The notes beneath the pieces are model-generated. The model had not been told where the DNA came from. It saw only the letters and a program-made list of their open reading frames with translations, and searched no databases. Positions 11,001-17,911 of a stretch of DNA of 64,000 bases are shown in pieces. Every line of letters begins with the position of its first letter. The first letter of the stretch is position 1. Source of the DNA: Paenibacillus sp. Soil766 (GTDB lineage: Bacteria; Bacillota; Bacilli; Paenibacillales; NBRC-103111); the NCBI RefSeq assembly GCF_001428105.1, contig NZ_LMSJ01000001.1:248835-312834 (forward strand), in the 5' to 3' direction. The position numbers and the translations under genes are program-made.

Positions 11001-14000
11001 TTCGGATATAACGGTACCCTTTCGTATCGCTAACCTTCAACATTTGCCAATCCGCGGTAGATGCCGCTGCTTTGGTGAGAGTCGTCCACGTGTTATTATC
11101 GTTGGAGCCCTGAACCACTGCACCGCTTATCCGAGTAAATAATCCTGAATCTTGTCTTGCAAGCAGTTCTACATTCGAAAGCGTCACTTGATTGCCTTCC
11201 TTGAAGTCAAAGGTCATGTAGCTTCCCGCTCCAGAGCCGTCCAACCGGAACTCGGAACTCGTACTAGCATTGTTGTCAAATAGATAATTCGCTTGTTTTA
11301 ACGTATCTGCCGCGCTAAAACCAATCAAATTGGCGAGGCTGGCAGCATTCGTAATCAAATCTGAATCATCGGCAGCGAACAACTTGGAACCATCGGTTGT
11401 GCCATACAGGGTATCTCCGTTCGTTCCGTCCTGCTTGGTATAGTCGACACTAACTTTCACGTCGCCGCTTTGCTCTTGTCCGGTCAAAATTGTCGTAGCC
11501 GTCCAGTTAATATTGTCCGTCGTACTGACTGTGGCAACCTGGCCTTGAATGTTAACCTTTACGTTACTAATCGCTTCTTTGGCCGTGATAGATGCTTGGA
11601 TTGGCTTTCCAAGCGCAACCCGGGCGTTAAGAGCCTGATCCGAACTTAAGGAAACCGATTGAATCTTGTTGCCAATTTCATAACGTGTTCCATAGACATC
11701 AAAATCATCCAATTCCAAGAGATTCACCACTTCACCATAAAGAACAGCAGGAAGCGGTTGAATCATTTCCAGTTTGATATAACGATATTTCTCATTTTGG
11801 TAGGTAGGATCCACATCAAGGGTATGAAAAGCTTGCGTATACTGGGTGACACCCGGTGTCAAACGTGTCCAATTCACCTTATCATTAGATCCATATACCG
11901 TGGAGTTGGCGAGACGATCTACGAAGATATTGCCCTTAAACCCAAACTTGGTAGCTGAAATCTTATAATCGGGACCGAAATCCAGCATATGGTACAAATG
12001 AGGCGCCGATCCTTGCGCAAGACCATAGCCAGCACCGGTAGACCAATCACCATCGTCCATTTTAGAAGCATAAGCACCCCAGGAGGACCAAGCTACTACC
12101 TTCGACCAACGCATACTTCCGATATTATTTAAAGGCGTCACTATTGCCAGACCCTCGGTTGCAGCCCTTAGCGCTTGCAATTGCTTATCGAAATCCACCT
12201 CGGATGCAGTGTTAATCAGACTCAACGTGTCGTTATACACCGTTTGGAAATTCTTGAGCGTTGCTTCCACGTAAGCTTGGTTGAGATCATAGGAAGCAAT
12301 GATGGCTTGAACTGCAGCAGCACGGTCGCTGCTTACGATAATGTTGACATTTTTGACCGAAACGGTAGTGCCGTCCGTAGCCGCAAGGACAACGGAATAG
12401 TCTCCGGCCTCTGTAGGCTGCCAGGAAAATGCGCCTGTATGGGCATCGATCGGAAGACCTTTGGAATTATTCTGAAACTCATACGCAATCACATCCGTGC
12501 TGCTGGCATCGGTAGCAGACAAATCGACATTCACAGACGCTCCTACATAGGTATAGATCTTTAAATCCGAGCTTCCGGATTTAAATACCGGAGGTGTTAG
12601 ATTCGTACTTGCCGCCGCATCAACGGAGTCTATATCGACGGTAACACCAGGCGCTCCTTTTACGGTCATATAAACGATATTTTCAAAAGATCCGGCAAGG
12701 GACACATATCCCCACTCCCCTTTCGTATCCGGAAGAGTGAAGGTCGAACCTAGCGCATTAAATGTGCTTACGCCATTGGTTCGAATCTTGAATCCAAAGG
12801 GCCCCGAACCGGCAGCGCCTGCAAAACTGAGAGCAGCTATTTTACTTCCTTCTTGCGTTGCATGAAATTGGATAAAGCTGATATCCCCTTCTTGCATCAG
12901 AGCCGTATTGTTATCAAGCTTCGTGTATCGGTCTTCAAGTTCCAGGATCTTACCATTTGATTTATCCTGAGGAATAAACTTTGTTGCATCAGCCTCAGCC
13001 TCCGCTGGCAAATAGAGCCAGAAGTCATTGCCAGCATCCTTGTTCCCCCACATACCGGGAGTTGCCGGTTGTTTCTTGGTAAAGGCTTCATAGTAATATG
13101 GGGCAAGCTCGGATACGTCTTCCTGTTTGACGTACGTATAGTAGGAATAAAAATCCCAAAAATTCGCAGTATCAAATCTTCCCCTGTAACCGCCTGATAG
13201 ACCATTATAAGTGTCTCTTATATATCCCCCCATACCTACGTTATCTGGGTCGCCACCGGTAATGGCGTATGCCTGTGGAGTCCATGGCGTGTCATTACCG
13301 AGCATGAACTGCCAGAAATAGTCGGCTGCCGCCAAAAGTCGATGATTCAGAAACGCCATGATATCTACGGCATTACCCGCTGTAGACGGGGCTCCAGTTA
13401 CCGGATCAATTTTGGTTCCCTGAGCATGGATCAAACGGGTTAAGATAGCCGCGTTGGTTAAGTCTCCGCCGCCGTGCGCTTGGTCTCTACCCATCTCCAT
13501 ATGCTGTACGTGCGGTTCTACCGGCGTTCCTTCCCCGACTATCGTTCCCGGTTTTTCTTCCTCCGTTACCCATCGGAACAGCGCCTTGATCGATCCGTTG
13601 AAGCCTTGATCATGAGCTGTACGGTTAACGGTAAACCATTCCACAGCCTCGTTGTATCTATCGCGGTTGCCGGTAAAGATATAACCGGATATGGCACCTA
13701 TCAACGGATAATTATGCTGGTTCATAAAATGGTTTTGGTCATGCAAAAAGGTTTCTGTTGCGGGAATAATAAGATGATTGGTTAAATCAGCTGTATCTTG
13801 ATCTGTCCAAGCCAGTGCTTCTGTTTGAGTGCTTGTGTACCTCATGATCTCTGCGGCCATGAGCATTCGATTAAGAGGTATTCCTGCGTGAATACAGGCA
13901 TCTTTATAGTACGCATATTTCGCAGGATCCATCTGCTCCCAAAGACGGATGATCATCATGGCATTGGCACGATATACTTCGTCGCCGGTTATATAATACA

Positions 14001-14403
14001 TCATCGCCTGTGCATATGCCTTTATGCCATCTGCAATAAACCTTCCTTCAATACCCTGACTGTCAAAATTATCGTTGAGTACTGTAATACCGTCTCTACT
14101 GTTGCTAGAACCAATCGTTCTTGAAGCTTCAGGAGCCGTGAGCAACATGTTATTCCAATAGTATGTCCAAGGTTGTGCTCCCGTTCTGATCTTCGATCTC
14201 AGGTTATCAAGAAGCTCCTTGGTGAGTCCTACTCCGGGATGTGTAAAGCCTTCCTCATCGGTTACCTGTGTAATCGCCGGTAAATAATCTGTAAATACCG
14301 AAGCTGATTCTGCCTTAACGGTAACTGGTATAGCGGATAAACAAATCTGTGCTATCATGATGATTACTGATAGAATCGATACCAATTTCCCTTTATTCTT
14401 CAT
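8098..14403 (-). CDS. Giant secreted alginate-lyase-fold protein with triple repeat and binding modules
   Basis: About 2101 residues, secreted: a signal peptide ends near SAIPVTVKA. Residues about 40-440 look like an alpha/alpha toroid polysaccharide lyase, with QHNYPLIGAISGY, HMEMGRDQAHGGGD and RFDTANFWDFYSYY. A beta-sandwich follows to about 600, then an Ig-like domain, a FIVAR-like helical stretch (690-755) and an F5/8C-type sandwich (757-910). Three copies of a roughly 247-residue unit occupy 910-1653. Then come an OmpL47-like domain, two chitobiase-C-like domains and two ChiA-N-like domains to the end. There is no cell-wall anchor. Uronate-polymer lyase activity is inferred; the substrate is unknown. 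The longest frame (14469) lacks a ribosome site; ATG 14403 has GAGGGAGA 6 bases upstream. It is by far the largest gene of this locus. Confidence 0.75.
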   Translation of the reverse strand: MKNKGKLVSILSVIIMIAQICLSAIPVTVKAESASVFTDYLPAITQVTDEEGFTHPGVGLTKELLDNLRSKIRTGAQPWTYYWNNMLLTAPEASRTIGSSNSRDGITVLNDNFDSQGIEGRFIADGIKAYAQAMMYYITGDEVYRANAMMIIRLWEQMDPAKYAYYKDACIHAGIPLNRMLMAAEIMRYTSTQTEALAWTDQDTADLTNHLIIPATETFLHDQNHFMNQHNYPLIGAISGYIFTGNRDRYNEAVEWFTVNRTAHDQGFNGSIKALFRWVTEEEKPGTIVGEGTPVEPHVQHMEMGRDQAHGGGDLTNAAILTRLIHAQGTKIDPVTGAPSTAGNAVDIMAFLNHRLLAAADYFWQFMLGNDTPWTPQAYAITGGDPDNVGMGGYIRDTYNGLSGGYRGRFDTANFWDFYSYYTYVKQEDVSELAPYYYEAFTKKQPATPGMWGNKDAGNDFWLYLPAEAEADATKFIPQDKSNGKILELEDRYTKLDNNTALMQEGDISFIQFHATQEGSKIAALSFAGAAGSGPFGFKIRTNGVSTFNALGSTFTLPDTKGEWGYVSLAGSFENIVYMTVKGAPGVTVDIDSVDAAASTNLTPPVFKSGSSDLKIYTYVGASVNVDLSATDASSTDVIAYEFQNNSKGLPIDAHTGAFSWQPTEAGDYSVVLAATDGTTVSVKNVNIIVSSDRAAAVQAIIASYDLNQAYVEATLKNFQTVYNDTLSLINTASEVDFDKQLQALRAATEGLAIVTPLNNIGSMRWSKVVAWSSWGAYASKMDDGDWSTGAGYGLAQGSAPHLYHMLDFGPDYKISATKFGFKGNIFVDRLANSTVYGSNDKVNWTRLTPGVTQYTQAFHTLDVDPTYQNEKYRYIKLEMIQPLPAVLYGEVVNLLELDDFDVYGTRYEIGNKIQSVSLSSDQALNARVALGKPIQASITAKEAISNVKVNIQGQVATVSTTDNINWTATTILTGQEQSGDVKVSVDYTKQDGTNGDTLYGTTDGSKLFAADDSDLITNAASLANLIGFSAADTLKQANYLFDNNASTSSEFRLDGSGAGSYMTFDFKEGNQVTLSNVELLARQDSGLFTRISGAVVQGSNDNNTWTTLTKAAASTADWQMLKVSDTKGYRYIRIYNANTWYGNMAEVRLHGVVKSLSKIASSSISSAQSLSNRIVPGSTVKLAFIAKEAINNVNVMIQGLAATATSTDNINWIAEATLNQGAATGTVNFAITYNQQDGAVGFPIHTTTDNSTLFLVDESDLIKNITSITNLIDSTSSSGRTAADTLTQVNYLFDNNAGTGSDFRLNGSGSGSYITFDFKEGNLVTLSSVELLGRALYDRIRGAVVQGSNDNSTWTTLTTAAVSTPNWQTLPVSGNVPYRYIRIYNGNAWYGNMAEVRFHGKVENLIRIQSASISSAQSIASRIVPGNTVKLAIVAKELIKDVKVAIQDQEATVSSTDNINWTATATLNQGVATGPVKYTILYNKQDGTAGYPATQTTDNSSLYLVDETDVITNITSNANLIDSTSGRTAAQTLQQVNYLFDSNASTGSDFRIGSNNSGTGSYIIFDFNAGNQAALTSVELLARQDQNYTRINGTVIQGSNDNTTWTTLTKAAVSTRDWQTLAVNGKVPYRYIKIVNPNAWFGNMNEVRFHGAVKPADVTPPVTTDNAPKGSVKNNATVTLSVYDDSSGVAATYYTLDGGAQQTGNTVTLTTYGAHAIVYWSVDWAGNVEQQHTVTVNIADTTPPAVASLYADITVPTNQDVHVTINYPLEAAVMDYKVGDNGVWTAYTGPVTLFENATVYARSTDAEGNISDESSYTVSNIYKTVLGDAVFTADVTSPTNGNVSLTISFPDNAVIKEYKIGNSGTWTTYVSPVTVSDNVTVYARSKDFVGNESNVSSYVVNNIVSKSKAKPGAVVLTEDNGQDTGLQDGNFNILMNMWYGENGRIYKLYENDVLIETKTLTDDTPNAQSTVTSITYKPNGTYRYYAELTNAYGTTTSNTLLVNVTQATPSKPVLSNDNWDGDGNFNVNMNLWWGINGATYNLYENGVLIYTQALTNHTPSAQSAVTAVTNKEKGTYSYQAELVNYAGATSSNTMIVNVLK
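9445..11672 (-). repeat. Three tandem 745-bp coding repeats inside the giant lyase gene
   Basis: Units lie at about 11672-10935, 10934-10195 and 10194-9445. Each encodes an Ig-like segment (KAIINN/KELIKD and TDNINW landmarks) followed by an F5/8C-like segment ending WYGNMAEVR-HG or its variant FGNMNEVRFHG. Nucleotide similarity between units is high enough to see by eye, for example around TTATTATCGTTGGAGCC. They look like recent duplications that add carbohydrate-binding capacity, and they may recombine. Confidence 0.85.
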
Positions 14404-14533
14404 TCGCAATCTCCCTCTCATGTAAAATGTTGAAGTTATTTCCTTAAAAAGAAATAATAGCGTTTTCAATATTCGTTATATATCCTCCCTTTCTTACCTT
14501 CCTACAAGCCGTATATCGATTCAGCCCTTATGC

Positions 14534-14553
14534 GGAAGGGACAGAGCCCTTCC
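14534..14553 (-). terminator. Hairpin after the GH28-like gene
   Basis: GGAAGGG (14534-14540) pairs with CCCTTCC (14547-14553) over a 6-base loop, just downstream of the GH28-like stop codon. No T-run follows, so full termination is doubtful. It may give partial termination or mRNA protection before the giant lyase gene. Confidence 0.35.
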
Positions 14554-14583
14554 ACTTCGAAACTCTGATCATCACCCGACGGT

Positions 14584-16026
14584 TTATGCTTCATGGCGAA
14601 ACTGGATGTCATGCGCATGTTCGTTAATGTCAAATTTCCCCTTTTCTGCATCCAAAATCAACTCGCCATTGATACGAAGATTGATGAAGGTGATCCCGCC
14701 TACGAATCGTTCTTGATCAAATCCGTATATGCGATTTTTATTTTCATTTTTTCCATTATAGGACACGTTTCGGAATGTGACATTTTCAACCCGCTTACCG
14801 GGTACAGGATTATATTTCTCGTTCCATACCACCCGTATGTCTACCAACTGGCCCAATTCAAAATCCTCCACGCGGATATCCTCATAACTAACATTGCTTA
14901 CGGTGTTATTATCGCCGACGTTAATATTCATCGACCCCCAATAATTAGGTTGAGGTTCATGATGTTCCAGAATATCGATATTGGAGAAATGAATATTCTG
15001 AATCAGGTCGCCCCGCTGATAATCTCCGTGCCCCCCTACATTAAGCGCATGGGCTACGTCTGCCCAAAGGACGGAGTCTCTAACGCTGATGAAACCCGCA
15101 TCTCCTCTGTAGTCCCAACGACTTCCGTAAATGGCAATACAATCATCCGATGTTCGCAGGAACACATCTTCGATTTCGATATGTGAGCTGGCCATCATGT
15201 CAATGCCGTCGGACCAGCCACGCGTGCTGAAGGATTTGAAGTTGCGGATCTGGATGTATTCGGACTTACCAATGTAAATGCTGTAGTGTGGCGGGTCGAG
15301 CAGCACGATTCCTTCCACCGTAATATGGTGTGAAAAGGTGATCCGGACACCTCGGAAAGCCGAGAATCGGTGGAAGTCGGATAAATATAGCATCCCTCTC
15401 CCGCGAATCGTGACATCATGTACATGATCGCAAACGAGTGAACCGACAACGATAGCACCACCTGCGATATAGACAGTTTTCCCGGACGGAATGCGAAAGA
15501 TCGTCTCCTCCAAATAATGCATGCCCGGCTCAAAATAAATCACTTCCGGCTCCACGCCACCAGGCAGCAACGGGCTGTTCGCCAAACGGTCGATATCCTC
15601 CATTCGATGGATGGCAGGCTTCAGGAACAGCACGTTCGGCGCGCCTGGTTTAGGAGGTTCTTTCTCCAGAGGATTCGCAAAGAGATGAAGATTGCTGAAC
15701 CGATCTCCGTTCACTTCTATCGACAGCTTGCACGGTTCATTCAGACGAAAGGTAACGGCCGCTCCATCCACTTCGAATGGAATTTCCTTCGAGAGCGGTC
15801 TAATGACCGCTTGATGCACGGAGCCCTTCCGGCTCACGACCCTAACATCCACCGTTCCTTCCATGTCAAAATAGGCCATTGATGCCTGTCTGACATTGTG
15901 CATGTCCACCTTCGCTTGATATACGAAGAGCGGCTGCCAGTCTTCTCCAGGAATTCGGACGCTTACTTCAAAATCGTCCTGTCCCACCGCCCCTTCAGGA
16001 GCCTGCCAAATCTGTAAGAGGCTCAT
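14584..16026 (-). CDS. GH28-like right-handed beta-helix protein (polygalacturonase-related)
   Basis: A 480-residue protein without a clear signal peptide. An N-terminal beta-sandwich of about 130 residues precedes a pectate-lyase-like beta-helix. GH28 landmarks are present: SDGIDMM, TSDDCIAI (the paired catalytic Asp) and NVGGHGDY (the His-bearing loop). The usual RIK substrate-binding motif after the GHG loop is not visible, so the substrate may not be plain polygalacturonate. Probable activity is hydrolysis of a uronic-acid- or rhamnose-containing oligosaccharide in the cytoplasm. The longest frame starts at 16050; ATG 16026 has AAGGAGGAG 8 bases upstream and is preferred. Its own promoter-like element lies at 16112-16206. 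Confidence 0.75.
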   Translation of the reverse strand: MSLLQIWQAPEGAVGQDDFEVSVRIPGEDWQPLFVYQAKVDMHNVRQASMAYFDMEGTVDVRVVSRKGSVHQAVIRPLSKEIPFEVDGAAVTFRLNEPCKLSIEVNGDRFSNLHLFANPLEKEPPKPGAPNVLFLKPAIHRMEDIDRLANSPLLPGGVEPEVIYFEPGMHYLEETIFRIPSGKTVYIAGGAIVVGSLVCDHVHDVTIRGRGMLYLSDFHRFSAFRGVRITFSHHITVEGIVLLDPPHYSIYIGKSEYIQIRNFKSFSTRGWSDGIDMMASSHIEIEDVFLRTSDDCIAIYGSRWDYRGDAGFISVRDSVLWADVAHALNVGGHGDYQRGDLIQNIHFSNIDILEHHEPQPNYWGSMNINVGDNNTVSNVSYEDIRVEDFELGQLVDIRVVWNEKYNPVPGKRVENVTFRNVSYNGKNENKNRIYGFDQERFVGGITFINLRINGELILDAEKGKFDINEHAHDIQFRHEA

Positions 16027-16054
16027 TATTATACTCCTCCTTGGAATCATGATA

Positions 16055-16082
16055 GGGAGGAAGACCTTAAGGCCTTCCTCCC
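16055..16082 (-). terminator. Hairpin in the leader of the GH28-like gene
   Basis: GGGAGGAAG (16055-16063) pairs with CTTCCTCCC (16074-16082); the loop itself holds the palindrome CCTTAAGG. It lies between the conserved element at 16112-16206 and the GH28-like start, so it would sit in the 5' leader. No T-run follows. It may stabilise or attenuate the message. Confidence 0.4.
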
Positions 16083-16111
16083 ATGTACCTTAAATTTCCG
16101 GCGACCACGCC

Positions 16112-16206
16112 GATATCACTACTATCACAAAACAGCGAAGTATTAGATAGTTTAAAAAACTGCAAATTCATCGATATTAAGCTTCTTCACGACTTTAAAA
16201 GCCTTC
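16112..16206 (-). promoter_or_regulatory. Conserved 95-bp control element, copy B
   Basis: Aligned without gaps to copy A (24049-24143), about 62 of 95 bases are identical, concentrated in blocks: GAAG, TTTT, AAGT, TTTG-AG, TTAAACTAT, and TG followed by GATAGTAGT and TATC. TGNGATAGT resembles an extended -10 box without a -35, as expected for an activated promoter. It drives the glycosidase genes from the GH28-like gene onward. The AraC regulator at 17912 is the obvious candidate activator. Confidence 0.6.
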
Positions 16207-16222
16207 AAAATGTTTAATTTGG

Positions 16223-17863
16223 CTACTTCCCACCAGCATCGAGATAAGCTTGCACCTGTTTAACGACCTCTTGCCGTATTGTGTCCAGACCTTGGGTACG
16301 CCACTTCTTGTTTTGTTCCCTCGCATAATCCTTCCATTCCTTGACCATGCCAGTCATAAGCAAATCGGATGCTTGCAGCATAACGGGTTTGACCTTGGCA
16401 ATTTCTGTCGCGACGGATGCTGAATTAAAGATAAACCCCGATAACGGCAGCTGATAATAGCTTTCATTGTTTCTAGCCCATTTCAGGTAAGCCAGTGTCT
16501 TCAGATCGTTATCCGTAAAGATGCGGGACAGGGTTGAATGATTGGTTAGTTCATAGCCCGGAAAGCGGTATTGGGGTGATTCGGCCGTCAACTTATAGCC
16601 GCCCACTCCGTCCATAACCCAATGTTCGCCTTCAATCCCAAGTTCGAACAAGTCGTGATTTTCTTGGCTACTAAACAGCCAGTCCAGAAATTTCATCGTA
16701 CGATCCGTATTCTTAGATGTGACCGGAATGACTAGGCTGTTATTAGCCCAGAACGTAGTTCCAATTGATGCTGGCTGCATATCCCGTTGTGCCTGACTCC
16801 CTAGAAGGAACGGCTCATAATCCGCCTCAGGATTAACCCGTTGCAAATCTTGCCTAAGTCTGGCAATCCCGGATAGGGTCGTGTCGGCCTGTGAAGCAGC
16901 TTTGCTTAAATCTAGAGCAGTTTCTGCTTCTGACGATAGTGGATTTGCATTGTTGTATTTTCGAAATTGAACCCGGGTCCCGAAATGTTCGTAAATGGCA
17001 TCATGGGAATTAAAAGGAGCTGGAAAATCGGCAAATTCCGAGTCGGGGTCGCCGATGGTCGCAGCGCCAATTACTTTCTTTCCATCCTTGGATAACGCCA
17101 CACTAAATGGAATGCCGCCCGTAAATGAATCTGACATCATCGGAGCCAATCGTATGTCGCTGTGCCCCTTTGCATCAGGAATTCCCAATCGAAATATGCC
17201 CCTGCTGCCGATCACAGCCGGAATTTTATCCGGAAATTGATGAAGTACTTTATCAAAATAAGTAGTTAGGTCATTCATCGTCTCGAGCGGTTTCATGCCT
17301 AACGACTCCCGAATATCCTTCCGGACCGCAATTGCCGGCGGGTCATAATAGGAATCCAACAAAGGAATGGTATAGATATGGCCGTTGATTGTATTGGAAT
17401 CCATCATTTCCTTAGGGAATGCTTTCTTTAAACCTGGATAATGATCATTATTAAAGTACTTGTCCAACTGTTGATAATAACCCATGCTCACATTATTAAA
17501 TAAGTGTTTTGTCCAAGGTGCATCGAACATCAGGTCGACGGGCTCTCCGGTGGACATTCTTAACATCATTTTTTTTTCATTCTCCAAATAGGGACTAAAC
17601 TCGAATTGAAGCGTGGTGTTTAATGTTGCATGCGTCATTTGTTCAAACTTCTGTAATATCTGGTCCATGTCAATAGGTCTGTCTCCGAACAGCATTACTT
17701 TTAATTTAACAGGATCTGGAATATCTGAAGTCACTGGTAGGTTTCCTGTCGAACTTGACCCACGATTTGGGCTATTCACATTTTCCTGACAAGCCGATAA
17801 GAGTAAGTTCAAGCTAAAGACTATAAGTAGCCAAGGAACAAGTCTGAATCTTTGATACTTCAT
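16223..17863 (-). CDS. Substrate-binding lipoprotein of an Lpl-type sugar importer (second of two)
   Basis: A 546-residue lipoprotein with the lipobox LLLSAC after a hydrophobic signal. The mature part begins with a Ser/Asn-rich linker, then a family 1 binding-protein fold. It is clearly a paralogue of the binding protein at 20422: both have an LNTTL segment, YFNND/YFNNP followed by YPGL-KAF, and RTMKFLDWLFS/RTMEFLDWIFS near the hinge. It probably captures a different oligosaccharide from the same polymer for the permease pair at 22087-23965. The longest frame starts at 17887; ATG 17863 has AGGGGGGAG 4 bases upstream. It lies 48 bases downstream of the AraC regulator, probably co-transcribed. 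Confidence 0.9.
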   Translation of the reverse strand: MKYQRFRLVPWLLIVFSLNLLLSACQENVNSPNRGSSSTGNLPVTSDIPDPVKLKVMLFGDRPIDMDQILQKFEQMTHATLNTTLQFEFSPYLENEKKMMLRMSTGEPVDLMFDAPWTKHLFNNVSMGYYQQLDKYFNNDHYPGLKKAFPKEMMDSNTINGHIYTIPLLDSYYDPPAIAVRKDIRESLGMKPLETMNDLTTYFDKVLHQFPDKIPAVIGSRGIFRLGIPDAKGHSDIRLAPMMSDSFTGGIPFSVALSKDGKKVIGAATIGDPDSEFADFPAPFNSHDAIYEHFGTRVQFRKYNNANPLSSEAETALDLSKAASQADTTLSGIARLRQDLQRVNPEADYEPFLLGSQAQRDMQPASIGTTFWANNSLVIPVTSKNTDRTMKFLDWLFSSQENHDLFELGIEGEHWVMDGVGGYKLTAESPQYRFPGYELTNHSTLSRIFTDNDLKTLAYLKWARNNESYYQLPLSGFIFNSASVATEIAKVKPVMLQASDLLMTGMVKEWKDYAREQNKKWRTQGLDTIRQEVVKQVQAYLDAGGK

Positions 17864-17911
17864 GTATCTCCCCCCTGTAATTAGCAACCTATTCGCAGAT
17901 TGATTGAGTCT

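Noticed and set aside
9115-14124. Many plus-strand frames of 60-180 codons opposite the giant lyase gene
   Set aside because: They are shadows of a GC-balanced long coding gene; rich in Arg, His and Cys, with no ribosome sites or recognisable domains.
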